Source: Roseburia sp. (GTDB lineage Bacteria > Bacillota > Clostridia > Lachnospirales > Lachnospiraceae). Taken from it: 52,031 bases of DNA. The notes under the pieces are model-generated. The model was not told the origin of the DNA and made no database searches. It saw nothing but the letters and a program-made list of their open reading frames with translations. Made by a program: the position numbers and the translations under genes. Location: contig JAFYVJ010000024.1 in the NCBI GenBank assembly GCA_017549185.1, positions 1 to 52,031 on the forward strand, given 5' to 3'. This document shows, piece by piece, positions 8,414 to 18,421 of this stretch (positions within the stretch are counted from its first letter, which is position 1; each line of letters opens with the position of its first letter).

Positions 8414-9374
8414 GAGTGAATCAAATATGTTAGGTGTCAACCAGCGAAAAGCTGCCATGATTGGCTGTGGCTTCGTAGGAGCAGCAACCGCTTTTGCACT
8501 AATGGAAAGCGGTATGTTTACGGAAATGGTATTGATTGATGCAGACAAAGACCGTGCAGAAGGGGAAGCAATGGATATCAGCCATGGTTTGCCTTTTGCC
8601 AGACCGATGAAAATCTACGCTGGTGATTATGATGATATTACAGATGCTGCAATTATCATTATTACGGCAGGGGCGAACCAAAAGCCGGAGGAGACAAGGC
8701 TGGATTTGGTGCATAAAAATGTAGCAATTTTTAAGTCCATTATTCCGGAAATTGCCAAAAGAAGCTGTGAAGGGATTATTCTTGTGGTGTCCAATCCGGT
8801 AGATATTCTCACTTATGTGACTTTAAAGTTATCCGGTTTTACGTCAAACCGTGTTATCGGCTCTGGTACTGTATTAGATACTGCCAGATTAAAATATAAT
8901 CTTGGGCAGCATCTGGAAGTAGACAGCCGGAGTGTACACGCTTTTATCATCGGAGAGCATGGAGACAGTGAATTGGCGGTATGGAGTAGTGCAACGGTGT
9001 CCGGAGTACCGATTGATAAGTTTTGTGAGATGCGGGGACATTATAATCATGATATGACAGAAGCTCGCATTGCTGAGGAAGTAAAAAATAGTGCCTATGA
9101 AATTATTGAAAAGAAAAAGGCGACGTATTTTGGCGTTGCAATGGCAGTACGCAGAATTTGTGAGGCAATCATTCGGGACGAGGAATCAATTTTACCAGTG
9201 TCCAATCTCATGCGGGGCGAATTTGGTATAGAGGAGGTGGCACTCAGTATTCCTGCCGTTGTAGGAGCAAAGGGAGTGGAAGAGATTGTACCGATTTCTC
9301 TGGATGATGATGAGTTGCAAAAACTGCGAAAATCTGCAGAAACACTAAAAGAGATATTACGTGGAATTTTATAG
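8412..9374 (+). CDS. ldh: L-lactate dehydrogenase
   Basis: This cytosolic enzyme reduces pyruvate to L-lactate with NADH during fermentation. The 320-residue length is normal. The N-terminal Rossmann motif is GCGFVG (about residues 18-23). The substrate loop QKPEETR has Gln90 and Arg96; Gln at the first site marks lactate rather than malate dehydrogenase. The catalytic His is H183 in IGEHGDSE, and LDTARL follows the nucleotide site. The start at 8412 has GAGAGGAAA upstream. It is single, ended by a terminator at 9383, and its start lies in the leader hairpin at 8361-8413. No Rex-type operator was recognised. Confidence 0.95.
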   Translation: MSESNMLGVNQRKAAMIGCGFVGAATAFALMESGMFTEMVLIDADKDRAEGEAMDISHGLPFARPMKIYAGDYDDITDAAIIIITAGANQKPEETRLDLVHKNVAIFKSIIPEIAKRSCEGIILVVSNPVDILTYVTLKLSGFTSNRVIGSGTVLDTARLKYNLGQHLEVDSRSVHAFIIGEHGDSELAVWSSATVSGVPIDKFCEMRGHYNHDMTEARIAEEVKNSAYEIIEKKKATYFGVAMAVRRICEAIIRDEESILPVSNLMRGEFGIEEVALSIPAVVGAKGVEEIVPISLDDDELQKLRKSAETLKEILRGIL

Positions 9375-9382
9375 AACAGAGT

Positions 9383-9441
9383 ATGCCATCAGTATCGTTT
9401 CATCACTATTGTAGATTGAGAGATGTGATGGCATTTTTTTG
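9383..9441 (+). terminator. Rho-independent terminator after ldh
   Basis: ATGCCATCA (9383-9391) pairs with TGATGGCAT (9426-9434), followed by seven T residues. The inner part can extend through CATCAC/GTGATG. Confidence 0.85.
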
Positions 9442-9444
9442 TGA

Positions 9445-9809
9445 CACGATAGGAAGAATGGTTATAGATATCCATCAAAAGAGCAGGAGGAGTCCCTTGC
9501 TTCCATGCATGATAACCGAAAGTTTTTCGTAAAGCACTTTTGATTGACAGTTATCAGGTTACGGAAAAGTATTTAGGGTTACAGTATGCACCGCTTAGAA
9601 AAGAATTTCAAAACTGTTATCCGAAGGTGATAAAAGAACAAGTGGAGAATTTGCTGCTTCTTTCGGGAGGTTCTGACAACTATCATATTCTACGTACCTT
9701 GTTAGAAAGTATAGATTTTGAAGAATATCAGCAGCTTTTCTATATTTTGGAGAAATCAATTTTCAAATCAGGATATATTCCAGAATCTACAATATCGTTA
9801 AAGGTATAA
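9445..9809 (+). pseudogene. Frameshifted fragment of an unrecognised gene
   Basis: A reading frame without a start codon is open from 9445 to a TGA at 9541-9543 and gives a protein-like sequence (NGYRYPSKEQEESLASMHD then NRKFFVKHF). A second frame takes over at 9540 and continues just as plausibly (IDSYQVTEKYLGLQYAPLR, then LLLLSGGSDNYHILRTLLES) to 9809. The two join naturally across a frameshift at the T-run near 9538. The 3' end overlaps the end of the minus-strand Uma2 gene, so the last 20 or so residues may not be original. The fragment follows the ldh terminator with no promoter or proper start. I do not recognise the family; the sequence looks soluble and helical. Confidence 0.45.
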
Positions 9810-10276
9810 TCTTTTATGTCACTGTTTTCAAAATTATATACTAAAATTCTGTTTTTTGCTTTATCGACAATCCAATATTCGCGAACGCCCGAGGTGCGGT
9901 ATTTGAAGAGTTTTATCATGTAGTCCATTCGTTTTGTACTCGGTGAAACAATTTCGATAATCCAATCGGGTGCACCAATACAGCCTTTATCATCTAGTTT
10001 ATTAGGGTCACATATGACGGATATATCCGGTTCTACATAATTTTTATCGTCTTCATTTAAGAATACGGCAAATGGTGCAGGATAAATTTTACAACTGCCG
10101 TTATTGGTTTTAATGTATTCGCGGATCATAGCGAATAGTTCACCGGACAGTTCCTGATGAATCCGGCTCGGTGGAGCCATGTCGTAAATAACACCATCAA
10201 TCAGTTCAGCACGTTGTCCTTCCGGGAGAGCATAAATATATTCGGTCGTATAAGAGTCTGATTTTAATAGTGTCAT
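9740..10276 (-). CDS. Uma2 family putative endonuclease (DUF820)
   Basis: The 178-residue product has the PD-(D/E)XK nuclease fold of the Uma2 family: an N-terminal YALPEGQRAELIDGVIYDMA, then PSRIHQ, the acidic residue in VEPDISVIC, and the core DWIIEIVSPST followed by the Lys-bearing YWIVDK. These match the family's proposed catalytic Asp, Glu and Lys. The start is placed at ATG 10276 because AGGAGG lies seven bases before it; an upstream GTG at 10285 overlaps that site. Uma2 genes are often scattered singly in genomes, and their biological role is unclear. Its 3' end overlaps the gene fragment at 9445-9809. Confidence 0.88.
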   Translation of the reverse strand: MTLLKSDSYTTEYIYALPEGQRAELIDGVIYDMAPPSRIHQELSGELFAMIREYIKTNNGSCKIYPAPFAVFLNEDDKNYVEPDISVICDPNKLDDKGCIGAPDWIIEIVSPSTKRMDYMIKLFKYRTSGVREYWIVDKAKNRILVYNFENSDIKDYTFNDIVDSGIYPDLKIDFSKI

Positions 10277-10359
10277 GGAATGCACCTCCTTTTCTTAAAA
10301 ATAGCATAAAGAATGGTTATGGTCAATAAAAATAGAAGTATTTTCAAGTTTATTATTTC

Positions 10360-10388
10360 TTGTAAAATTCAGAGTTTTTTTGTATGCT
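10360..10388 (+). promoter_or_regulatory. Likely promoter of the SNF2 helicase gene
   Basis: TTGTAA (10360-10365), 17 bases, TATGCT (10383-10388). Confidence 0.5.
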
Positions 10389-10468
10389 ATATAAATATAA
10401 GCAGTTATTATTTACAGCGGTAATAAGATTAAAAAGTAGAGAAAGAAACATATGTATTTGGAGGAAAA

Positions 10469-13400
10469 ATGGTAAACTGGAGAAATTATTTTGCTTCATC
10501 TATTTTGGAAAGAGGACGAACCTATCAAAAAAAAGGGATGGTACAGTGTGTTGAAGAAAATAATGGAAAATATACAGCGGAAGTAATTGGAACGGTGCCG
10601 TATCAGGTAAGTGTGTGGAAGAAGCTAAATGGTCAGTTAGGTATGTCATGCACCTGTCCATATGCGAAAGAGGGGAAAAAATGTAAGCATATGGCGGCAT
10701 TGTGCATGGAAATAGGTGAACACCTAAGCGATATAAAAGTACCGTATGAGAATAGGCAGAAGATAAAACCGGTAAATGTCCGCGTGTATCCGTTTTCCCA
10801 AAAGAATAAAACGAAAAATGAGCGATATACCTATTTTGATTTATCCGTGATAACGAAAGATATGGTAATCATGCAGGAACAGTGGGAAAGTGCTAAAAAG
10901 ATGGTGGAGGATGGCGAGGTTACGCTGCAGAATGTAGAAATTGGTTATCGGGAACAGTACCAAGGAAAGCCGGAGCAGGGAGGAACTGTGAATGCCTTTT
11001 ATAATGGAAGCAGCGGATCTGTTCCGGTGACCATTTATTTTTCAAAGGACGCGATATTGTCGGCACAGTGTGCTGTTCCGAAATGTGGAAATTATTATTA
11101 CCAAGGCTATTATTTGTATGCAAAAAAACAATTATGTACACATCAGTTAGCGGCACTTTTGCTTTTGTCAGACTATATTGAAAAATATAATCCGGGAGAT
11201 ACGACGGATTATGAAGCATTACTTCTGATGAAACGCTACAATCAGATGAACCATAGACAGATTGTGGGAACGATGAATGAGATAGCAGAAGATCTGCACT
11301 TAGAACCGAAGCTGGAACATTTTTTTGAGAGTTTAAAGTTATCATTTCGTGCTGGAACGTCAAAATTATATGTTGTTAAGAATTTGACGGATTTTGTGGA
11401 AAATGTGGAAGAGAAACGAGTGCAGAAGTTTGGCTCAAAAACGGAAATTGATTTTGCTGTCCACAGAATGCATGAGGATTCCTGGAAGTATTATTCTTTT
11501 ATACGGAAAATTGTAAGAGAAGAGCAGAGACGTAACTGGATAAATAGACGTTATTCTTATGATGACAGAGAAATTGAAGGCAGTATTCTTTTGTATGGCA
11601 GCAGGCTGGATGAATTTTACGAATTGTTAAAAGAAGAGAATGCTGAAATAAATTATGTGGATAAAACAGTTGATGCAAAAGGAAAGCGGCTGACTGTAGG
11701 GGAAGGAAATCCGAAAGTACAATTAAAAATCAGTGAGAAGTTTGATAAAAATAAAGTTTTTAAGGGCATTGAGGTGAGAGGACATTGTCCTGATATTCTA
11801 AAAGGGGAAAGCAGCATTTATTTTATTGAAAATGAGGTGTTAAAGAGGATAGAGCAGGACGCAGCCCGGATGTTAGAACCACTCTTTGAGATGGCAGAAA
11901 TAGCAGATATTGAATTTGAAGTGGGCAGAAAATCTTTGGCAGATTTTTATTATCATACGATGCCGTTGCTAGGGGAATATGTAGAGTTTGTTGAAAATAA
12001 AGCATCGGTGGTAGAAAAGTATCTGCCGCCAAAAGCAGAATTTTGTTTTTATCTGGATGCAGAAAAAGAGGGAATTACTTGTGATGCGAAAGTTTCCTAT
12101 GGAAAGGATACGTATGCACTGTTTGACAGGCTTTCAAAGCATGTAGAAGCAGATGAAGTTCAGGATATGGAAGCAGAGTCAGATGCGGTTTTTCATGTGA
12201 CTCGTTATTTTAGTGAAGTGGATGTACAGAGGGGATTATTTTATTGCAAGGACGAACCGGAAGCAGTATTTGGGGTATTAGAACATGGAATCAGTGAATT
12301 ATTGACAATTGGAGAGGTATTCTGTACTGATCGTCTGAAAAATATCAATGTACAGAAGAAAACACCATTAAAAGTGGGAGTATCATTAGAGAGCGGTATT
12401 ATGAATTTGGAGATTTCTTCTGAGGAATTTTCAAATCAGGAACTTTTAGAGATTCTGGCAAGTTATCGCAAGAAAAAAAGATATCATCGTCTGAAAAACG
12501 GAGATTTCTTAAATATTGAGGATGAGAATCTGGAGATTCTCAATGGAATGATAGATACCTTACACATTTCTTCAAAGGAATTCCTAAAAGGAAATATAAA
12601 AATTCCGGCATACCGAGCATTATATTTAGATAAACTTTTAGAAAAAAATGATTCACTTTATGTGGATCGTGATAAGCATTTTAAGTCTCTGATAAAGGAA
12701 TTTAAAACGGTTTCTGATTCGGATTTTGAGGTTCCGGCAGCAATGCAAAAGACATTGAGGAATTACCAGATGGAAGGATATCGGTGGCTTAGGACACTGG
12801 ATGCATATGGCTTTGGAGGAATTCTGGCAGACGATATGGGACTTGGAAAAACATTGCAGGTAATTACCGTGTTACAGGCTGCAAAGAATGAAGGAAGAAC
12901 AGGCACATCTTTAGTAGTGTCACCGGCTTCGCTGGTGTATAACTGGCAGGAAGAATTCAGACGTTTTGCACCGGGCATGAAGACTTTAGTTGTAGCGGGC
13001 ATGCAGGGAGAACGTGTGGAGTTGCTAAAAAACTATAAGGAATATGATGTATTGATTACATCGTATGATCTTTTAAAAAGGGACATTGCTGCGTATGAGG
13101 ATCTGCAGTTTGATTTTCAGATTATTGATGAGGCACAGTATATCAAAAATCATACAACTGCGGCAGCGAAAGCGGTGAAGGGGATTAACAGTCAGACCAA
13201 ATATGCATTGACAGGTACGCCGATTGAAAATCGTTTAAGTGAGTTGTGGAGTATTTTTGATTATTTAATGCCCGGATTTTTGTATGGTTACGAGACATTC
13301 CGCAAGGAAATGGAACTTCCGGTAACCAAAAATAAAGATAGTGGTGCAGTAGAACGGTTGAAAAAAATGGTTTCTCCATTTATCATGAGACGTTTAAAGC

Positions 13401-14137
13401 AGGATGTGCTAAAGGATTTGCCGGATAAATTAGAAGAGATACAATATGCACGTTTTGAAGCAAAACAGCAGCAGATTTATGATGGACAGGTTGTACATAT
13501 GAAAGAAATGCTTGCAAAACAGAGCAAGGAAGAGTTCGCACAGAATAAATTACAGGTGTTGGCAGAGTTGACGAAACTGCGTCAGATTTGCTGTGATCCG
13601 ACCCTGTTGTTCGAAAATTATAGTGGTGAATCCGCGAAAAGACAGGCATGTATTGATTTGATGAAAAGTGCAATTGAAGGTGAACATCGGATTCTTCTTT
13701 TTTCACAGTTTACGTCTATGTTGGAATTGTTAGAGGAAAGCCTGAAAAAGGAAGGAATTGATTTTTATAAAATTACAGGTGTCACACCGAAAGAAGAACG
13801 TATTCGCCTTGTAAAGCAGTTTAATGAAGGAACAATTCCGGTATTTTTGATTTCGTTGAAAGCGGGCGGCACGGGACTTAATTTGACAGGTGCAGATGTA
13901 GTGATTCATTATGATCCATGGTGGAATCAGGCGGTGCAGAATCAGGCAACCGACAGAGCACACCGCATCGGACAGAAAAAGGTAGTTACGGTATATAAAT
14001 TGATAATGAAGGATTCAATTGAAGAAAAAATTATGCATTTACAGGATGCGAAAAAGAATCTGGCAGATGAAATCTTAAGTGGAGAAAATGGGGGACTGGC
14101 ACAGATGTCGAAGGAGGATTTGCTGGCATTGCTGTAG
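10469..14137 (+). CDS. SWIM-domain SNF2-family helicase
   Basis: This 1222-residue cytosolic protein is a DNA-dependent ATPase of the Swi2/Snf2 class. A SWIM zinc finger lies near the N-terminus (C61-x-C63 and C72-x-H74). A long middle region (about 130-730) fits the SNF2-associated bacterial domain. The ATPase core begins near 765 with DDMGLGKT (Lys794 in Walker A), then the DEAQ box at 887-890, SSELWS-like and LTGTPIENRLSELW motifs. The second RecA lobe carries LISLKAGGTGLNLTGAD and DRAHRIGQKK. Start ATG 10469 has TTGGAGG upstream. Bacterial members are probably linked to transcription or recombination, but no specific role is established here. It is transcribed alone. Confidence 0.95.
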   Translation: MVNWRNYFASSILERGRTYQKKGMVQCVEENNGKYTAEVIGTVPYQVSVWKKLNGQLGMSCTCPYAKEGKKCKHMAALCMEIGEHLSDIKVPYENRQKIKPVNVRVYPFSQKNKTKNERYTYFDLSVITKDMVIMQEQWESAKKMVEDGEVTLQNVEIGYREQYQGKPEQGGTVNAFYNGSSGSVPVTIYFSKDAILSAQCAVPKCGNYYYQGYYLYAKKQLCTHQLAALLLLSDYIEKYNPGDTTDYEALLLMKRYNQMNHRQIVGTMNEIAEDLHLEPKLEHFFESLKLSFRAGTSKLYVVKNLTDFVENVEEKRVQKFGSKTEIDFAVHRMHEDSWKYYSFIRKIVREEQRRNWINRRYSYDDREIEGSILLYGSRLDEFYELLKEENAEINYVDKTVDAKGKRLTVGEGNPKVQLKISEKFDKNKVFKGIEVRGHCPDILKGESSIYFIENEVLKRIEQDAARMLEPLFEMAEIADIEFEVGRKSLADFYYHTMPLLGEYVEFVENKASVVEKYLPPKAEFCFYLDAEKEGITCDAKVSYGKDTYALFDRLSKHVEADEVQDMEAESDAVFHVTRYFSEVDVQRGLFYCKDEPEAVFGVLEHGISELLTIGEVFCTDRLKNINVQKKTPLKVGVSLESGIMNLEISSEEFSNQELLEILASYRKKKRYHRLKNGDFLNIEDENLEILNGMIDTLHISSKEFLKGNIKIPAYRALYLDKLLEKNDSLYVDRDKHFKSLIKEFKTVSDSDFEVPAAMQKTLRNYQMEGYRWLRTLDAYGFGGILADDMGLGKTLQVITVLQAAKNEGRTGTSLVVSPASLVYNWQEEFRRFAPGMKTLVVAGMQGERVELLKNYKEYDVLITSYDLLKRDIAAYEDLQFDFQIIDEAQYIKNHTTAAAKAVKGINSQTKYALTGTPIENRLSELWSIFDYLMPGFLYGYETFRKEMELPVTKNKDSGAVERLKKMVSPFIMRRLKQDVLKDLPDKLEEIQYARFEAKQQQIYDGQVVHMKEMLAKQSKEEFAQNKLQVLAELTKLRQICCDPTLLFENYSGESAKRQACIDLMKSAIEGEHRILLFSQFTSMLELLEESLKKEGIDFYKITGVTPKEERIRLVKQFNEGTIPVFLISLKAGGTGLNLTGADVVIHYDPWWNQAVQNQATDRAHRIGQKKVVTVYKLIMKDSIEEKIMHLQDAKKNLADEILSGENGGLAQMSKEDLLALL

Positions 14138-14158
14138 AAGAACTTAGCAGGTTTTACT

Positions 14159-14187
14159 TTAAATTACATAGGAAAATATGTTATAAT
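14159..14187 (+). promoter_or_regulatory. Possible promoter of the HD-GYP/hybrid kinase operon
   Basis: A perfect TATAAT box (14182-14187) lies 17 bases after a weak TTAAAT (14159-14164). A weak -35 suggests an activator or a minor promoter. Confidence 0.45.
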
Positions 14188-14231
14188 ATTGAGTAGTTTT
14201 TTGTGAAAGGGTATGTTGGAGGAATAGGACA

Positions 14232-15671
14232 TTGAGATATGTATTTGCAAAAGATTTGCAGCCGGGCATGATATTGGCACAGGAGTTATTAGATTCAAAG
14301 GGACGAGTGATGGTAGAAAAAGAAAGTTCCTTATCAGAATTTATTATAAAAAAAATAAATAAAGATGGATACGATGGTGTATATATTCAGGATGAATTAT
14401 CATCTGATATCTGTATCGAATCTGCATTAGGTATATCATTATGGATAAAGGCCATGGAATGTGTCAGATTACGCAATATAAGCCAGTGCAAGAACGTGGC
14501 GAACGAGATAGTAGAATCATTATATGGAAGAAAAGATATTTCGTTAGATTTAAGTGATTTTAGAACAAATGAGAATTATATTTTTGCCCATTCTGTAAAC
14601 GTAGCAGTTTTAAGCTGTTTGGTAGGTATGGGATTTGGTATGGAAGTAGAAGAACTGTATAATTTGACATTTGCTGCATTGATTCATGATCTTGGCAAAC
14701 TGGATATATCAGAAGAAATTCGGAACAAAGCCGGACGTTTGACAAAAGAAGAATTTCAGATTATGAAAAGTCACGCTGAACTATCCTATGAGTTAATAAA
14801 AGATCGTTCAGATGTTTCTGCACATGTTAAAAAGGCAGTGCGTTCGCATCACGAAAATGTAGACGGCAGTGGTTATCCGGATGGAATTTTAGGCGATGCA
14901 CAATCGATTTTTACGAAAATTCTTCATGTAGTAGATGTATACGATGCATTAGTGTCTAGAAGTCCGTATAAAAGACCATATTCCCCACAAGAGACGATTG
15001 AGTATCTAATGGGTGGATGTGGATTATTGTTTGCGCAGGAAGTAGTGAGCACGTTGATCAAATTTGTTCCGATGTATCCAAAAGGAACAGAAGTTGAGTT
15101 ATCGGATGGACGAAGTGGAATTATTGTAGAAAATACTGGTATTCATAATTTGCGTCCGGTAGTTCGTTTATATGATAGTACAATATTAGATTTAGCAAAA
15201 CCTGAACATTTTAATACAACGATTCAATTAAAAAATTATCGTAGAATTTCTGAAAAGTATGAGTGGGAACGTAAAGAAATGCTTGGAAACGGTAAACGTT
15301 ATCGCATCTTAATCGTAGATGATATGCGCACCAATTTGCAGATGATGCAGGATATGTTAGGTGAGGATTATGACTTGATATTGGCTAAGAGCGGTCAGCA
15401 GGCAATTTCTTATATAGATAAAAAAGATTTACCAGACCTGATTATGTTAGATATTGATATGCCGGAAATGGATGGTATTGAAACAGCATGTCAGATTCGT
15501 ATGCGTACAGAGCACAAATATATACCAATTATGTTTGTAACATCGTTGTGTGATAAAGAAACAGTAATGAAATGCAAGAGTTTAAATCCGGAAAGCTATA
15601 TTGTCAGACCATATAAGCCGGTATATGTTAGAACGGAGATTAAAAGAATCCTTGGAGGATGGGGGCATTAA
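14232..15671 (+). CDS. HD-GYP domain protein with C-terminal receiver domain
   Basis: This soluble 479-residue signalling protein combines a predicted c-di-GMP phosphodiesterase with a response-regulator receiver. The HD-GYP domain (about 110-290) keeps the metal ligands and signature: H152-D153 in LIHDLGK, H206-H207-E208 in SHHENVDGSGYP, and GYP at 214-216. The receiver (about 357-479) has acidic pair IVDD and phosphoacceptor Asp407 in MLDIDMPEMDG. Having the receiver at the C-terminus is the reverse of the common RpfG order. The start is TTG 14232, chosen because GGAGG sits nine bases before it and the product then begins MRYVFAKDLQPGM, as related proteins do. The hybrid kinase begins four bases after its stop, so the pair is one operon. 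Confidence 0.93.
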   Translation: MRYVFAKDLQPGMILAQELLDSKGRVMVEKESSLSEFIIKKINKDGYDGVYIQDELSSDICIESALGISLWIKAMECVRLRNISQCKNVANEIVESLYGRKDISLDLSDFRTNENYIFAHSVNVAVLSCLVGMGFGMEVEELYNLTFAALIHDLGKLDISEEIRNKAGRLTKEEFQIMKSHAELSYELIKDRSDVSAHVKKAVRSHHENVDGSGYPDGILGDAQSIFTKILHVVDVYDALVSRSPYKRPYSPQETIEYLMGGCGLLFAQEVVSTLIKFVPMYPKGTEVELSDGRSGIIVENTGIHNLRPVVRLYDSTILDLAKPEHFNTTIQLKNYRRISEKYEWERKEMLGNGKRYRILIVDDMRTNLQMMQDMLGEDYDLILAKSGQQAISYIDKKDLPDLIMLDIDMPEMDGIETACQIRMRTEHKYIPIMFVTSLCDKETVMKCKSLNPESYIVRPYKPVYVRTEIKRILGGWGH

Positions 15672-15675
15672 ATAA

Positions 15676-18369
15676 ATGCTGGTTTTCTATTTTGTATCAT
15701 TGCTTTTAGCAATTTTTTCTTTAAATTATTATATTGCATCTAGTATAAAAGCAGGAATTCATCGGTTATTACCGATGGTAATTATAGCCATTGCATTACA
15801 TCATATTTGCCAGATGGCATTTTTGATGGTGGGTAAGACAAAGATGTTTGTCTTTTTTGATGACTGGCTGATGTTGGAGATTTTGTATCTTCTCACGCAT
15901 TATATTCGTGAATTCTACTATATATTATTTAGAAAGCGTACGGAGTGGATGCTATCACTGGCCATGTTTGGAATGGTGATTATCGTATTATTACAGTATG
16001 AATATCCGATTCTTTATAATGTGGGATACGGCTTGTTTACTTATATTTATCTGATAGGACTGATAGTCGCAGCTACCGGAATTTTTCAGATTACATATTT
16101 TAGTAAGAATGAACGTAAAGTGGTAAAAATGCTATATGCGGCATTGATGGCATCGTGTCTGGTTTTGTTGTTACGAAAGGTACCGACTGTACCGGGTGGT
16201 TTTTGGACAAGTATCATTTATGATATGGTATGTATAGGGGCTTTTTACCTAATGTATTCTAAAAGTCTGACCGATGATGCGACATTGATGCAGACGAATT
16301 TATTTGATACATCTGATGTGGCGATGGTATTGTTTGATCCGGATTTTTATCTGTTGGAAGCGAATGATGTGGCAAGGAAGAGTTTTCCGGAGGATTTGGG
16401 AAGAAGCAGGCGTGAAGCACAACGGGAGCAGTTTCGAGAATCCATGAAGCATTTTGCAGAGCGTGAGGAGCGAATTGCAGAGGTGGAAGCAGATGGAAAG
16501 TTTTATCGTTGTACGGTAGAAGACTATGAGATTGGTGGAAAGATAAGAGGTTATATATTAACTGTTGTTGATATTACAGAAGAAAAACTGCAAGTGAGAA
16601 AAATGGAGCAGTTAAAGCAGATGGCGGAGGAGCAGAACGTGCTCAAAAGTAAGTTTTTGGCGAATATGAGCCATGACTTAAGGAGTCCGTTGCATGCAGT
16701 AATGGGAGCAAGTGATGTGTTGCTTGCGAAACATAATATGACGGCGGTAAATCGCAGTTATATACAAATGATTAAAAGCAGTAGCAAGGTACTGTTAGAT
16801 TTGGTAAATGAGATTCTGTTATATTCCAAGCTTGAAGCAGGCAAATTGGTATTGTTAAAGAATCCGTATTCTCTGGAAGGTATGTTAAAAGATTTATCAC
16901 AGATGATGATAATGAATCTTTCCGCTAAACCGGTGGAATATCAGCTGAGTTTTGATACGGATTATCCAGCAGAAGTGGTGGGAGACCAGAATCGTGTAAG
17001 ACAAGTGATACAGAACATTTTATCGAATGCAGTGAAATTCACAGAAGAGGGATTGATTTCTTGCAATATCAGTTGCGAGCCGGACGAAGAAAAAAGTAAA
17101 GTTAAGATTACCTGTAGGATTTCGGATACGGGATCCGGAATGAGCAGTACACAATTAGCGGCACTTTTTGATGAATACACCTCCTTTGCCGAGTTACGTA
17201 ATAAAGAAGGAACAGGCTTAGGTATGAGCATTGTACGTCAGCTGACGAAGCTGATGGGCGGGAGTGCTATGGCAGAAAGTGACGGATATTCAGGGAGTAC
17301 AGTTACGATCTCTTTTTATCAGGACTTAGAAAAGAATGATTGGAACCAGCCGGTATGTTACCAGAAAATGGAATTAATGAAACGGAAATCAAAAGCAGAA
17401 CAGGTTGATGTTCCTGATGTAGCATTTATGGATGCAAAAGTACTGGTAGTGGATGATTTGGAAGTAAATCTGCAGGTTTTTAAACAGGTTGCGGCTCGGT
17501 GGGGAGTTGTTCCAGATGTTGCAACGAGTGGTGCAGCTGCAATTAAATTGGCGAGAGAAAAAGAATATCATTTGATTTTCTTAGACTTAATGATGCCGGA
17601 GATGGATGGTATGGAGACGGCTGTAGAGTTGCAAAAGTTCTGCGATACTCCACTTATTTTATTGACAGCGGATGCGTCTGATGAGACGAAAAGCCGGTGT
17701 ACAGAGGTTGGATTTGCAGATTATATGAGTAAGCCGATTGATAATCGTCAATTAGAAAATAATTTTAAAAAATATATTCCAAAAGAATATCGTGTAGCAG
17801 TGAATGCAACTGTAAAGGGAGAGGCTGCGTTGCAGTCGGAAGAAGCGCTATTAGCAAGACGGGCAATTTTAGAAACGGTTGTGGCGGAATTGGAACATTT
17901 ACATCAACACTTGCCAGAGTATTTAAAAAATGATTTGGCACTGTTTCGTATTAAGGTACATGGTATTAAAGGGTTTACAAGGCAGATCAACTATTTTAGC
18001 ATTAGTAGACAAGCAGAAATTATGGAGATGGCTGCAAAGACTGATAATCAGCGTTTTATAGCAGAGAATATGGATGATTTTCTGTGCGAAATAAAAGAGA
18101 CTATTGAAGAACTTGAAGAGGAACTGACGACTCTGCCGAAACGTGAAGTGCAACAAAGCGAGGAAAGCATCGAAAAATTGTTAGAACGATTAAAAAATGC
18201 TTTCGATGATTTCGATTTGATGACAGCAGAATCATGTATAGAGCAACTTTTGACCAGAGAATTATCCGAGAAAGAACAACATCTGGTGCAACAGTGTAAA
18301 CATGCATGTGAAGATATTGAGTACGATATGGGAAGCGGACTGTTAGAAGTATATTTAAATTCCCGGTGA
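15676..18369 (+). CDS. Membrane hybrid sensor histidine kinase with receiver and Hpt domains
   Basis: This 897-residue protein is a phosphorelay on one chain. Residues 1-200 are mostly hydrophobic, with about seven membrane segments and no large extracellular loop. A PAS-like region (about 210-310) leads to the HisKA helix with phosphoacceptor His333 (FLANMSHDLRSPLH), then the HATPase domain with N-box QNILSNAVKF, DTGSGM and GTGLGMSIV. The receiver (about 588-700) has Asp637 in FLDLMMPEMDG. An Hpt domain follows with His762 in KVHGIKGF. Together with the receiver on the HD-GYP protein encoded directly upstream, a His-Asp-His-Asp relay to c-di-GMP breakdown is a reasonable inference. The sensed signal is unknown. 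Translation probably couples to the upstream gene. Confidence 0.93.
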   Translation: MLVFYFVSLLLAIFSLNYYIASSIKAGIHRLLPMVIIAIALHHICQMAFLMVGKTKMFVFFDDWLMLEILYLLTHYIREFYYILFRKRTEWMLSLAMFGMVIIVLLQYEYPILYNVGYGLFTYIYLIGLIVAATGIFQITYFSKNERKVVKMLYAALMASCLVLLLRKVPTVPGGFWTSIIYDMVCIGAFYLMYSKSLTDDATLMQTNLFDTSDVAMVLFDPDFYLLEANDVARKSFPEDLGRSRREAQREQFRESMKHFAEREERIAEVEADGKFYRCTVEDYEIGGKIRGYILTVVDITEEKLQVRKMEQLKQMAEEQNVLKSKFLANMSHDLRSPLHAVMGASDVLLAKHNMTAVNRSYIQMIKSSSKVLLDLVNEILLYSKLEAGKLVLLKNPYSLEGMLKDLSQMMIMNLSAKPVEYQLSFDTDYPAEVVGDQNRVRQVIQNILSNAVKFTEEGLISCNISCEPDEEKSKVKITCRISDTGSGMSSTQLAALFDEYTSFAELRNKEGTGLGMSIVRQLTKLMGGSAMAESDGYSGSTVTISFYQDLEKNDWNQPVCYQKMELMKRKSKAEQVDVPDVAFMDAKVLVVDDLEVNLQVFKQVAARWGVVPDVATSGAAAIKLAREKEYHLIFLDLMMPEMDGMETAVELQKFCDTPLILLTADASDETKSRCTEVGFADYMSKPIDNRQLENNFKKYIPKEYRVAVNATVKGEAALQSEEALLARRAILETVVAELEHLHQHLPEYLKNDLALFRIKVHGIKGFTRQINYFSISRQAEIMEMAAKTDNQRFIAENMDDFLCEIKETIEELEEELTTLPKREVQQSEESIEKLLERLKNAFDDFDLMTAESCIEQLLTRELSEKEQHLVQQCKHACEDIEYDMGSGLLEVYLNSR

Positions 18370-18421
18370 TTTAGTCATAGGATGAGAATCTTTTGACTAG
18401 GAATAAAGGAAGGAAAAGTAT

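Noticed and set aside
14232-15671. Inactive (degenerate) HD-GYP domain
   Set aside because: The HD pair, the HHE triplet and GYP are all present, so activity is plausible.
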